Made by a program: the position numbers and the translations under genes. This document shows positions 16,496-25,607 of a stretch of 64,000 nt of DNA, one piece after another (positions within the stretch are counted from its first letter, which is position 1; the number at the start of each line of letters is the position of its first letter). This stretch comes from Butyrivibrio sp. YAB3001 (GTDB lineage Bacteria; Bacillota; Clostridia; Lachnospirales; Lachnospiraceae): assembly GCF_900112195.1 (NCBI RefSeq), contig NZ_FOKR01000005.1:1-64000 (forward strand), written 5' to 3'. The notes beneath the pieces are model-generated. The model ran no database searches. It was given only the letters and a program-made list of their open reading frames with translations, and was not told the origin of the DNA.

Positions 16496-18289
16496 TCAGA
16501 ATTTAACTGATGGCAGTTCATATTTCTTTTCATAAAAGCTGACTGCCTGTTCAAAGCCCTCTTTCTTATTGGCTTTCAATGTCTCTATATAACCATGCGC
16601 ATCATACATATCGTCGTTCACTTCAATGATTCCAACGGCTATATTACTGCAATGATCCGCAATTCTCTCATAATCAGTTCCGATATCGCTAAGGTCAAAT
16701 CCCTGCTCAATCGTACATTTTCCTTTTCGAAGTCTTCTGACATGGCGCCTCTTAACTTCCATGTTGATGCCATCAATAGTCTCTTCCAGAGGTTCAATTG
16801 TTTTGGCAAGGTTTACATCCTGATTTTCAAATGACTGTATCGCAAGGCTCATTATTTCTTTTACAGCATCTGCGAATATATCCATCTCAGTCTGCGCCTT
16901 AGGAGAAAAAGTTCTATTATTTTCTGACATGCCCTTGGCCTTCTCCATAATATTAAGCGCATGATCACTGATTCTTTCATAGTCTGTTATACAATGCAGC
17001 AAAAGAGAAAGCGTGTGACTGTCTTCTTCAGCCAGATGGTGAGAGTTTATCTTCATCAGATATGTTCCAAGCTGGTCTTCATATCTGTCTATCTTTCTCT
17101 CTAAATATTCAACTTCATCGGCGATTTCCTGATCATATTCCGTAATAAGTCCAATTGCCTTAACAAGCGAATCCTGTGACATGTTAGCCATTTCAATAGC
17201 TGCCTGCCTAGCCTGTTCAAGAGCAAATGGTGGATTTGACAAAAATCTTGGATCCAATGTTCTGATTCCCTGCTGCTCTTCCTGCTCCTTCTTTTCCTTC
17301 TCATCAATAGGAATCGTCTTAAGTGCAAGTTCAACCAAAAAGCTTGCAAAAGGCAACATAAGCGGAGTTGCAACAAGATTTATAAGCGTATGAATACCGG
17401 CAATGCCCACCATTCCAATCTCATCATTCATAAATGCGAAGTGAACCACCGCATTCAGAGCATAGAAGATTATCATGAAAAGAGATGCCTTGATAATGTT
17501 AAAGTACAGATGCATTAGAGCAGTTCTTTTACCATTCTTGTTAGCGCCAAGTGAGGAAAGAATCGCTGTAATACAGGTACCAACCTCTGCGCCTACAACC
17601 ACAGGAATTGCCATGCTGTATTTGATCTTTACAGATAAGGACAATGCCTGCAATACACCGATGGTTCCTGCAGAGCTCTGAATGACCATAGTAAAGATGA
17701 TACCTACCATAAAGCCAATGATAGGATTACTAAAAGTTGTTAAAAAAGCTTTGAATGAATCAATTTCCTTAAGCGGAGATACCGCGCTTGACATTGTTGT
17801 CATTCCAAACATCAATACTGAGAAGCCAAGCAAAATAGTTCCAACGTTTTTCTTTTTCTCACTCTTGGCAAACATATAAAAACTGATACCAAGAAGCGCC
17901 AAAAAAGGAGTAAAGGAAGCCGGCTTCAAAAGGTTTATGATAAAGTTATCACTGCTGATTGCGTTTAAGGAAAGGAGCCAGGCTGTAAATGTTGTACCAA
18001 GATTAGCACCAAGAATGACGCTGACAGCCTGCTTAAGAGTCATAATGCCTGAATTAACAAGACCTACAACCATTACGGTCGACGCTGATGACGATTGAAC
18101 CAGTGCTGTAACACCAACTCCAAATAGATATGCGATAAACGGATGCTTGGTTACATTTGCAAGAGTGCTCTCAAGCTTTCCTCCAGCCATCTTGGTCAAT
18201 CCGCCACTCATGACATTCATGCCATAAAGGAACATAGCAAGACCACCTACTAACCCCGCAACCAAGCTGAACATTTCGATTGAATTCAT
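16496..18289 (-). CDS. Na/Pi cotransporter family protein with PhoU-like domain
   Basis: This 597-residue protein has two Na/Pi-cotransporter repeats, each with the QSSS-type motif (ALVQSSSASTVMVVG near residue 63; MVIQSSAGTIGVLQALS near residue 201). A C-terminal cytoplasmic region of about 230 residues holds two PhoU-like helical bundles, with repeated DYERI(S/A)DH motifs near residues 435 and 555. Such proteins move phosphate with sodium, and some act in phosphate export or signalling. The gene is monocistronic. A large hairpin lies in its leader at 18302-18346. Confidence 0.88.
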   Translation of the reverse strand: MNSIEMFSLVAGLVGGLAMFLYGMNVMSGGLTKMAGGKLESTLANVTKHPFIAYLFGVGVTALVQSSSASTVMVVGLVNSGIMTLKQAVSVILGANLGTTFTAWLLSLNAISSDNFIINLLKPASFTPFLALLGISFYMFAKSEKKKNVGTILLGFSVLMFGMTTMSSAVSPLKEIDSFKAFLTTFSNPIIGFMVGIIFTMVIQSSAGTIGVLQALSLSVKIKYSMAIPVVVGAEVGTCITAILSSLGANKNGKRTALMHLYFNIIKASLFMIIFYALNAVVHFAFMNDEIGMVGIAGIHTLINLVATPLMLPFASFLVELALKTIPIDEKEKKEQEEQQGIRTLDPRFLSNPPFALEQARQAAIEMANMSQDSLVKAIGLITEYDQEIADEVEYLERKIDRYEDQLGTYLMKINSHHLAEEDSHTLSLLLHCITDYERISDHALNIMEKAKGMSENNRTFSPKAQTEMDIFADAVKEIMSLAIQSFENQDVNLAKTIEPLEETIDGINMEVKRRHVRRLRKGKCTIEQGFDLSDIGTDYERIADHCSNIAVGIIEVNDDMYDAHGYIETLKANKKEGFEQAVSFYEKKYELPSVKF

Positions 18290-18301
18290 TTCACCTCCAT
18301 A

Positions 18302-18346
18302 TAGACACTCTCCCTTAAGAGCTATTCCTCATGCTCTTCGTGTCTA
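18302..18346 (-). promoter_or_regulatory. Leader hairpin upstream of the Na/Pi gene
   Basis: TAGACAC (18302-18308) pairs with GTGTCTA (18340-18346), and inside it AAGAGC (18317-18322) pairs with GCTCTT (18333-18338). It lies just before the translation start and could be a leader structure or the end of an upstream transcript. No known riboswitch class is recognised. Confidence 0.35.
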
Positions 18347-18420
18347 TTACTGTTTTTCTTCTTCGTGTTACAGCTATATATTACAGTATTAACCTAAAAA
18401 AAACCATAAAAAAATTAAGT

Positions 18421-19356
18421 TTACTTCTTAAAGCTCTTATAAAATCTGATATATTCGCCGTAATGAGCCTCGCTAAACCTTACACTATCGGTCTCTGCGT
18501 CTTTAATATACTCACGACCGTATATATTTTCTTCTACAGACACCGTTCCCGTTTGAACAAATCCGAGTTTTTGGCAAATATGGATTGAAACCTCGTTTTC
18601 TTTTTTCACAAGTGCCTGAACCTGATCTAAAAGAAGGACTTCTTTTCCATATTCAAGGATTGCGCTGCAAGCCTCATACGCATAGCCCTGATTTTGAAAT
18701 TCTTTTCCTATCAAAAATCCGAGTTCTATTTCATCAAAACCATTTCTTACAGAATACCCGGCTCTTCCGATTATCCTGCCATCTTCCCGCCTTACAATTG
18801 TCCATATCCCAAAGCCCATAAGACCGTATACTTTTTCAATATAGTCTCTCTGATACCTTTTTTCATCCTCCGGATTCTCAAAAAGACCTTCCATATACTT
18901 TGTCATTTCAGGATCCTGATATAATTTGTAGAACTCATCCACATCATCCAAAGTTGTCTCTCTGATAAGAAGGCGCTCCGTCATTATCACATCCCAGGGC
19001 TCGCCGGCGCTTCGCTGATATATCTTAACAAAAGAATCTATATCCACTTCGTCAATTTCTTCGAGTACATATTTTATCCCATTAAACTGTTCTTTAGGAT
19101 TTCCTCCATGGCGCACTCCTGCGCAGTAAAAGCCATTAGCGATAAGTCTCTGTGCATCCTTGTCCGAATCAGTGATGACCAGCGTATTATGTTTGGAAGC
19201 TTCATCCTGCTTATCAAAAAAGCTCCCTCCGGCGCAGTGAATGCCGGACTCATACCCGTTTTCCTTTATATACTGGGCAGTACTTTCCATCTGACCGCGT
19301 ACAGTAACATCTGTTATTGTTTTTTCGCTAAGTGAAAAATAAACATTATTTAGCAC
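18421..19356 (-). CDS. GNAT acetyltransferase fused to a HAD-like N-terminal region
   Basis: Residues from about 126 to 311 form a RimJ/RimL-type N-acetyltransferase domain that begins TERLLIRETTLDDVDEFYKL, with the acetyl-CoA segment IGKEFQNQGYAYEA near 226. The first 120 residues (MESTAQYIKENGY, LVITDSDKDAQRLIANGFYCAGVRHGG) resemble the tail of a small HAD-like hydrolase in which the DSD and GVRHGG pieces could be phosphatase remnants. Fused or double-domain GNAT proteins of this kind are not the standard ribosomal-protein acetylases, so the target is unknown. The gene stands alone between the Na/Pi transporter and the HD-GYP regulator. Confidence 0.7.
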   Translation of the reverse strand: MLNNVYFSLSEKTITDVTVRGQMESTAQYIKENGYESGIHCAGGSFFDKQDEASKHNTLVITDSDKDAQRLIANGFYCAGVRHGGNPKEQFNGIKYVLEEIDEVDIDSFVKIYQRSAGEPWDVIMTERLLIRETTLDDVDEFYKLYQDPEMTKYMEGLFENPEDEKRYQRDYIEKVYGLMGFGIWTIVRREDGRIIGRAGYSVRNGFDEIELGFLIGKEFQNQGYAYEACSAILEYGKEVLLLDQVQALVKKENEVSIHICQKLGFVQTGTVSVEENIYGREYIKDAETDSVRFSEAHYGEYIRFYKSFKK

Positions 19357-19470
19357 TGTTTTTATCCTCTAAAAATGAATTATGAGTTAGAAAATGTTCT
19401 CATCGAACCTGAATAAAATGCTTGCTTATATCAAAACGTCTTAAAACACATGCCATATTTACATTGTAAA

Positions 19471-19498
19471 AGCCCTGCAACTATAATTGCAAGGCTTA
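19471..19498 (-). terminator. Terminator downstream of the HD-GYP gene
   Basis: AGCCCTGCAA pairs with TTGCAAGGCTT around ACTATAAT, and the minus strand continues with TTTTAC. Confidence 0.6.
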
Positions 19499-19520
19499 TT
19501 TCTGTTACTGTTCATTTGAC

Positions 19521-19614
19521 ATCAGCTTGCTTACTCTCACTCTGCTAATTCGCAGATTCATTCGCTATCAGCTTGCTTTACTCTAACTCTGCTAATTCGT
19601 TGGTTCATTCATCG
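19521..19614. repeat. Two tandem copies of a 46-48 bp repeat spanning a stop codon
   Basis: Copy one (19521-19566) and copy two (19567-19614) share ATCAGCTTGCTT, ACTCT, ACTCTGCTAATTCG and TTCATTC in the same order. Copy two covers the last codons and stop of the HD-GYP gene. A TGTTACTGTTCA word of the dispersed repeat family lies next to copy one. Confidence 0.75.
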
Positions 19615-20623
19615 GCTTATCTCTCATACGGTAATCTTTGTCCTCATCAATCATACCCAGCATAATATCCGCAAACTTCGGATCAAACTGACTTCCCTTG
19701 CCTTTTTCTATCTCACTTCTGACCTTTTCCTGAGGAAGGGCGCCTCTATAGCTTCGGTTACTTGCCATGGCATCATAAGCATCAGCTACCGCGATTATTC
19801 TTGCTTCTTCAGGTATATCATCTCCGGCAAGTCCTTCCGGATATCCTCTTCCATCATATCTTTCATGGTGCCATTTAGCTCCGGCAGCAAGCTCTGGCAT
19901 CTCTTTGATATTACTAAGAATCTTTCCGCCTATCGCCGGATGCTTTTTAATACAGGCAAACTCTTCATCCGTAAGCCTTCCCGGCTTATTTATTACTTCA
20001 TCGGGCACACCTATCTTTCCAACATCATGGAGAAGTCCCATCATGAATATCTTCTCCTGCCTCTTCTCATCATAACCATATCTTGCCGCTATCTCTTTTG
20101 AATAATCTGCCACTCTACCCGAATGACCATTTGTATATTTATCCTTGGCGTCAATAGCATCTGCAAGACACTCAACGACATGCAGGAAAAGAAGTTCATT
20201 TTCTTTCGTTTTCTCATCTACCATGCTCTCGAGGTCACGCTGAAGCCCGATGAGTTCTACTGCATGCTTGACTCTCAGCACAAGAACACTGGCCACAAAC
20301 GGTTTTCTGATAAAGTCCATCGCACCAAGAGAAAGACCTTTTGTCTCAGTATCCTCGTCCTCATCAGCAGTCAAAAAGATAACCGGAGTGTCTTTCCAGG
20401 CAGCTTTGCTCTTTTGAAGTTCGTTAATCACTTCAAATCCGTCCATCTCAGGCATGTTGATATCCATAAGGATGAGATCCGGAGCCAGATTATCCTTTAC
20501 ATGTTCCAAAAGAGCTTTCCCGGACTTGAAAACAACCACCTTAAAACCTGCATCAGTAAGGGTGTTCCAGGTTTTCTTTAAGATTATGGGGTCATCATCA
20601 ACAACTATGATCTGTGGAACCAT
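19592..20623 (-). CDS. Response regulator with HD-GYP output domain
   Basis: This 343-residue protein has a receiver domain (residues 3-123, acidic pocket D9-D11, phosphoacceptor D54, conserved K107), a short coiled linker and an HD-GYP domain. The metal site HD at 199-200, the HH at 252-253 and the signature GRGYP at 258-262 are intact, so cyclic-di-GMP hydrolysis is likely. I chose the ATG at 20621-20623 because TTGGAGGTG precedes it; an upstream in-frame ATG has no ribosome binding site. It is divergent from an HPt gene and close to a hybrid kinase, so it is probably the end point of that phosphorelay. The last residues and stop lie within a tandem repeat. Confidence 0.92.
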   Translation of the reverse strand: MVPQIIVVDDDPIILKKTWNTLTDAGFKVVVFKSGKALLEHVKDNLAPDLILMDINMPEMDGFEVINELQKSKAAWKDTPVIFLTADEDEDTETKGLSLGAMDFIRKPFVASVLVLRVKHAVELIGLQRDLESMVDEKTKENELLFLHVVECLADAIDAKDKYTNGHSGRVADYSKEIAARYGYDEKRQEKIFMMGLLHDVGKIGVPDEVINKPGRLTDEEFACIKKHPAIGGKILSNIKEMPELAAGAKWHHERYDGRGYPEGLAGDDIPEEARIIAVADAYDAMASNRSYRGALPQEKVRSEIEKGKGSQFDPKFADIMLGMIDEDKDYRMRDKPMNEPTN

Positions 20624-20820
20624 TTTCACCTCCAAAAAGACGTCAACGTTCACTGAATATCAAAACAATCTATTTATTATTTCATAGGCATGCAGATCAA
20701 TTTCCAATGTAATTAGAAATAAATTCAGAGATTCACATAATTAATGATATCTTAATTGCGTTTATTCATCAACTTAATAGTAGTATACTATTCAAAGTAT
20801 TAAATATAATGAATTCTTTT

Positions 20821-20857
20821 TCTCACGAAATGCGCATTTTCTGTCTGAACGGTAACA
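20821..20857. repeat. Dispersed repeat, short copy
   Basis: TCTCACGAAATGCGC, TTTT and TCTGAACGGTAACA match, in order, the right half of the element at 38268-38342, which has a 12-base longer centre. It lies about 35 bases upstream of the HPt gene start. Confidence 0.6.
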
Positions 20858-20891
20858 ATATAATCAAGTATTACATGGAGGACTACTATTA

Positions 20892-21479
20892 ATGAACTAT
20901 AACATCCCAGGTATTGATATAGAAAAAGCCATAAAAAACTCCGGGTCTGAAGAACTTTTCAAAGAACTTCTCAGTGATGTATACAAACTCATGGATGAGA
21001 AAAGTAATCTGACAGAAACCTACCTAAAAGAAAAGGACCTCAAAAACTTCACCATTCAGGTTCATTCCCTTAAAACCACCTGCCGCATGATCGGCGCCAT
21101 AGATCTTGGAGAGGAGTTCTTTACTCTCGAAAAGCTTGGTAAAGAAAGCAATCTGGAGCAGCTCGAAAAACTAACCCCTGGGGTTTTAAGTTCTTTTATA
21201 GTCTTAAAGCCTTATCTTGAGCCTTTTTTCTCAGATAGTAAAAACAGCGGAGCAAAGAACAGCTTCGATAAAGATGCTATTTCTGCTATCTTAAACAAGC
21301 TCATCGCTGCAATCGATGACTTTGACCTTGGCGCTGCAGAAGAATCAGCAAAGCAGCTCTTTTCCTATGAATGTAATGAAGAATTGTCAGGAAAGCTTCA
21401 AGCCTTGGATAAGCTCATTTCTAATCTCGATTATGATGAGGCAAAAGAGTTAACCAGGGAAATACTGGATAATCTTTAA
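20892..21479 (+). CDS. Histidine phosphotransfer (HPt) domain protein
   Basis: The first 115 residues form an HPt four-helix bundle with the phosphorylatable histidine at H58 in NFTIQVHSLKTTCRMIGA. The remaining 80 residues are helical and not recognised. As a stand-alone HPt it would shuttle phosphate between the receiver of the hybrid kinase at 22.9-25.4 kb and a separate response regulator; the divergent HD-GYP regulator is the obvious partner. GGAGG precedes the ATG at a normal distance. The gene is divergent from the regulator and convergent with the solute-binding protein gene. Confidence 0.85.
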   Translation: MNYNIPGIDIEKAIKNSGSEELFKELLSDVYKLMDEKSNLTETYLKEKDLKNFTIQVHSLKTTCRMIGAIDLGEEFFTLEKLGKESNLEQLEKLTPGVLSSFIVLKPYLEPFFSDSKNSGAKNSFDKDAISAILNKLIAAIDDFDLGAAEESAKQLFSYECNEELSGKLQALDKLISNLDYDEAKELTREILDNL

Positions 21480-21583
21480 TAAACAACAAATGCTTCTACC
21501 TATGCCATAAGGTCACGAAAGGACGCTCAGTTATTAGCTTAAATTACTGGCACGCACTTTAAGCAGTATTTCCAGGTTCATCT

Positions 21584-22888
21584 TCACTTCCCGGATATTG
21601 TCCCGTAGCCTGCAACCGCTTCATCCACAGTCATTTTTCCGTTTATTACAGCATAGGCTGCTGCCCTGAACTCTTTTACCGCAGTATCAAGAATTTCTGT
21701 ATCACTAAAGTTGATTGTCCTATCCTCAGGAAAACCTGACAGTGAAGCATATACCTCATCAAGAGAATAATCCTTAGTCGGGGTTATAAGCCTTTTTTCC
21801 TGAGCCATAAGTCCAAGTTCCTTTTCACTGGTAAGGAACCTTATGAATTCATTAGTCATGTCAAGATTCTCACTGTTCTTATTTACACAGAATAAAATTG
21901 ACATGGAATCCATATAATATCCGCCCTTATCTCCTGAAGGCGCCACATAGAAATCATACTTGAACGGATTTTCCGTAAAAGCTTCAGATTTACTCTCACG
22001 CTTTTTTGTTCCGGAAACAACATCCCCGGAGCAGAGCATCATAGGAACATCGCCTTCAAAAAATCGCATGATCACTGCATTATAATCATCCTCGATTTCT
22101 GCTGCGCACTTGTCTACATCTATGCATCCGCTGTCCACAAACTCTTTTAATCTGGTGAGCGATTCTCTCATTGTTTCACCCGCAGAAGGCACAAGATTAT
22201 TCAGATCATTTTCTATACTTCTGTCATCTTTTACCGCCTTCGCAAACATGGGATATGCAAAAGCATAGCCAATTCCCGGCGTAGTATTTGTATTGGCTCC
22301 CATGACAGGTGAATCATATCCTGCTGCCTTGAGTTTCTCACAGGCTTGTTTCAATTCCTCAAAGGTCTTTGGCACCTTCAGATTTTCTTTTTCAAAAATA
22401 TCCATGTTGACAAGCATTCCATAAGAGGTCGCAAATATCGGGAGTGTCAGTATTTCTCCATTATTCATTTCCCATCTGACTCCGGGGCGGATGCAGTCCA
22501 GATCAATCTTAAGTTCAGGGTCAGAGAGGACCTCCGCACTATCAAACACAGAACCCAATTGTGCATCGCCATACATCCATGGCTTTACAAAATAGATATC
22601 AGGCGGCTCCTGTCCTGCCAAGGCCTGCTCTATCGTATTCGAATAATCGTCAAGATAAGTGTACTGAATCTCACCCTTTGGATAGTGCTCATAGAATCTT
22701 TCAAGGGCACTTTCCAATGACTCAAAATTAGAATAAGTGCCGACTATACTCAGCTTATACTCAGTATCTGATGAGTATTTTGGAGCAAACTCCTTACTTC
22801 CATTACTGCCCTGCCCACATCCTGCAACGCCAAGTACCAGCATTACCACAAGAGCAGTAGAAACGATTTTCTTAACGCGTTCACTCAT
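21584..22888 (-). CDS. Solute-binding lipoprotein linked to a hybrid kinase
   Basis: This protein of about 434 residues is an ABC-type family 1 solute-binding lipoprotein (signal MSERVKKIVSTALVVMLV, lipobox GVAGC). The mature part starts with a Gly/Ser linker and reads like a sugar-binding protein. I chose the ATG at 22886-22888, preceded by TAGGAGGCGA. Two in-frame ATGs upstream overlap the kinase stop as ATGA, so the two genes are coupled in any case. There are no permease or ATPase genes beside it. Co-expression with a membrane sensor kinase suggests that it presents ligand to the kinase rather than feeding a transporter. Confidence 0.85.
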   Translation of the reverse strand: MSERVKKIVSTALVVMLVLGVAGCGQGSNGSKEFAPKYSSDTEYKLSIVGTYSNFESLESALERFYEHYPKGEIQYTYLDDYSNTIEQALAGQEPPDIYFVKPWMYGDAQLGSVFDSAEVLSDPELKIDLDCIRPGVRWEMNNGEILTLPIFATSYGMLVNMDIFEKENLKVPKTFEELKQACEKLKAAGYDSPVMGANTNTTPGIGYAFAYPMFAKAVKDDRSIENDLNNLVPSAGETMRESLTRLKEFVDSGCIDVDKCAAEIEDDYNAVIMRFFEGDVPMMLCSGDVVSGTKKRESKSEAFTENPFKYDFYVAPSGDKGGYYMDSMSILFCVNKNSENLDMTNEFIRFLTSEKELGLMAQEKRLITPTKDYSLDEVYASLSGFPEDRTINFSDTEILDTAVKEFRAAAYAVINGKMTVDEAVAGYGTISGK

Positions 22889-22905
22889 ATTCTCGCCTCC
22901 TACCA

Positions 22906-25431
22906 TCATTTGTCAAAAAACTCTTTTACCTGCGAAGTGATCTCGTCACGACTTATCTCTCTAAAATGACTTCGTATTATTTTTGATTCATCAAATTCGT
23001 TTGGCGATGTGCTCTCAAAGTCCATTAGTATAAGTTCTGCTTCATGTTTTTTCAAATAAGCTAAAGCCTGTTCCTCTGATTTAACCACCACCACGTTATC
23101 ACTGTCATCCAGCCACTCCTTAACCTGTCTCAAGACTGTTACATCTTTATCTATCACTAAAACGGTATGTTTTATCTCAGCTTTTTTCTCTTCTTCAATG
23201 GTAGTATCTGTTACCTGCTCCACCAGATCAGGGGGAAGATACATAAGAAGCATACTTTCAAGTCTGCTTGTATCAATTGGCTTTGTCAGATAGTCATCAA
23301 ATCCGGCATTTATATACATTTCACGCATTCCTGAGACGGCATTGGCAGTAAGACAGATAACAGGCGTCTTCTGATTTGGTGTATCCCTGCACGCCTTCAT
23401 TTCCTTTATTGTCTCAATGCCATCCTTGTCCGGCATCATGTGATCCAGGAAAATGACGTCATATAGATTTCTTTTAAAAAGAACTATGCATGCATCACCG
23501 CTATCTGCAGTTTCAATCTGCATCTTCGTTTTACTGAGAAGGCTTACAAATACTTTAAGATTAATCTCGGTATCATCCACCACCAGTATCCTTGCTTTTG
23601 GTGCGTAAAACTTCACTCTGTACTGTTTTCTTTCACTAAGGAAGCGCTTAAAAGCTGCATCAAACTCTCCAAGCGGCTCCCACTTCACGACCTTTTGCTT
23701 TAGGTCAAAAGAAAATACTGAACCCTTTCCATATTCGCTCTCCACCTGAAACTTACTTCCCATCATATTAAGAAAGCTCTGGGCTATTGCCATTCCAAGC
23801 CCGGTACCTTCAATGTTACGATTTTTCTTTTCCTCGATTCTCTCAAAAGCCACAAATAGCTTATCAAGATCTTCCTTCTTAATTCCTATTCCCGTATCCT
23901 TTACGCTGACATGAAGTATCACGTGATCTTCGCTATCTTCACATTTGCTGCTTGATATTGAAAAAATAACACTACCTTCCTTAGTATATTTAACGGCATT
24001 TGAAAGGATATTGGTGATAACCTGCTTGATTCTTATTTCGTCGCCGTGCATTATTCTGGGGATGTTTCTATCCACATCAAGTTCGAAGGTAAGCCCCTTT
24101 TCCTCTGCCTTTCGCTGGACCATGTTCACAAGATCATTTAAAAGAGATACAAAGTTGTAATCCACATTTATGATTTCCATCTTGCCTGCTTCAATCTTGG
24201 AAAAATCTAGTATATCGTTGATGATTCCAAGAAGCGTATTTCCCGCAGTCCTGATGCTTTCAGCATACATTAGAGTTGAATCTTCATGGCTGTCTCTAAG
24301 GATCATTTCATTCATGCCGATTATGGCATTCATAGGTGTTCTAATATCATGAGACATAGTGGATAAGAAATGGGATTTCGCTTCATTTGCCTGATTTGCT
24401 GCCTCCGCCGCAACCGAAAGTTCGCGATTGAAACTAATCAGTATAAAAATGTTGAAGTGAAGCAGGATTATAAGACCTGCTGATACGATTCCCAGAAGTA
24501 TCCAGTCTATTGACCTGTTAGCTGACAGTTCTTCTGCCGGAATATAAGCTACAAGAAACCATGAATCAAGCCCACTCAAAGGAGTATATGCTATTACGCT
24601 GTCCTCTTTCTTGGAATTTCGGATGTGCATGGAACCTATCCCTGTGCGGATTGTATCTACCACTTTGTTATATTCCTGAGTAGTCATGGGATTATAAGAT
24701 TTGAAATATTCAAAGAAATTGCTGTTTTTTAAGGACTTTCCGTGAATCATATAGTCACCATCCCAGTCTATGATGGATATTTCCACATTTTCGTATTCAC
24801 CCTTCAAAAAAACAAGCTTCTGCTCAAGACGGCTTACAGGTACCACACGGATGAGAAGCCCTTCTCTCAAAGCGCCTGTTTCACTGTCCAAAACCTTAAC
24901 ATTGTTCAAAAAAGCAATGGACTGCACGCCATTTAATGGATTGGTATAAGCCCTTGTCAGGTTTACCACACCATTTACGTTACTTATCTCAAGATTGTCA
25001 AAAATAGAAATATGAGAATATTTTACAGAATAATCCGATATATCAGTTGTACTGGGAGTAGTAGAGATTCCCGCCATAGAGCCATCATCAATGTAGATAA
25101 GATGCCCTGATATTTCAGGAGATATCTTAGCTTTTCTAATATATGATATAGCCTCGTCAATAGTCATTGGAGTTCCGGCCTCCGCTGACCTGTTGATATA
25201 GTTAGACCAGATATCGCACAGATGCTGCTCATCCTCCAGATAATTGGCGATGATCTGCTCTGTTGTGGTTGTCATCTTCTCAAAAGACGCAATCGAAGCA
25301 TGGTTTGATTCTGCCGCCCTATCGTTTGCATATTTCACGATTATGAAAAGAATCAAACCTACTATCAATGTATTTATGATAATGATATATCTTTTCTTCA
25401 ACCTGCATCCTCTGTAAAAATAACAAATCAC
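22906..25431 (-). CDS. Hybrid sensor histidine kinase with partial second receiver
   Basis: This protein of up to 841 residues has a transmembrane span (13-33), an extracellular Cache-like sensor (about 40-305), a second span (310-334), a HisKA domain with H361 in STMSHDIRTPMNAI, an ATPase domain (N box near 475, DTGIGI at 512, GTGLGM at 542) and a receiver (612-730, phosphoacceptor D663). After it, residues 755-812 look like the front half of another receiver (TVLVIDKDVTVLRQV, ELILMDFE) and then the protein ends. The start is uncertain: TTG at codon 11, after AGAGGATGCAGG, is better supported than the first ATG. It is followed by a coupled solute-binding lipoprotein and lies near HPt and HD-GYP genes. 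Confidence 0.9.
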   Translation of the reverse strand: MICYFYRGCRLKKRYIIIINTLIVGLILFIIVKYANDRAAESNHASIASFEKMTTTTEQIIANYLEDEQHLCDIWSNYINRSAEAGTPMTIDEAISYIRKAKISPEISGHLIYIDDGSMAGISTTPSTTDISDYSVKYSHISIFDNLEISNVNGVVNLTRAYTNPLNGVQSIAFLNNVKVLDSETGALREGLLIRVVPVSRLEQKLVFLKGEYENVEISIIDWDGDYMIHGKSLKNSNFFEYFKSYNPMTTQEYNKVVDTIRTGIGSMHIRNSKKEDSVIAYTPLSGLDSWFLVAYIPAEELSANRSIDWILLGIVSAGLIILLHFNIFILISFNRELSVAAEAANQANEAKSHFLSTMSHDIRTPMNAIIGMNEMILRDSHEDSTLMYAESIRTAGNTLLGIINDILDFSKIEAGKMEIINVDYNFVSLLNDLVNMVQRKAEEKGLTFELDVDRNIPRIMHGDEIRIKQVITNILSNAVKYTKEGSVIFSISSSKCEDSEDHVILHVSVKDTGIGIKKEDLDKLFVAFERIEEKKNRNIEGTGLGMAIAQSFLNMMGSKFQVESEYGKGSVFSFDLKQKVVKWEPLGEFDAAFKRFLSERKQYRVKFYAPKARILVVDDTEINLKVFVSLLSKTKMQIETADSGDACIVLFKRNLYDVIFLDHMMPDKDGIETIKEMKACRDTPNQKTPVICLTANAVSGMREMYINAGFDDYLTKPIDTSRLESMLLMYLPPDLVEQVTDTTIEEEKKAEIKHTVLVIDKDVTVLRQVKEWLDDSDNVVVVKSEEQALAYLKKHEAELILMDFESTSPNEFDESKIIRSHFREISRDEITSQVKEFFDK

Positions 25432-25481
25432 ATATCAATACAGATTAATTTTACCATTTGACGTAAATTTATATTGTAAAA

Positions 25482-25522
25482 AAAGTATAAAGGTATTCTG
25501 AATGGAAACACCTTTATACTTT
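25482..25522 (-). terminator. Terminator of the adenosine-deaminase-like gene
   Basis: AAAGTATAAAGGT pairs perfectly with ACCTTTATACTTT (25510-25522), with TTTTTTTAC following on the minus strand. It lies between the kinase gene start and the deaminase-like gene end. Confidence 0.85.
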
Positions 25523-25607
25523 CTCGAGTTCTTTTACAATGAAAAGATTCTTTCAATCTTTATTATCCTTAATTTTTTGCATACACCACACATATAACTA
25601 TTTCCTC

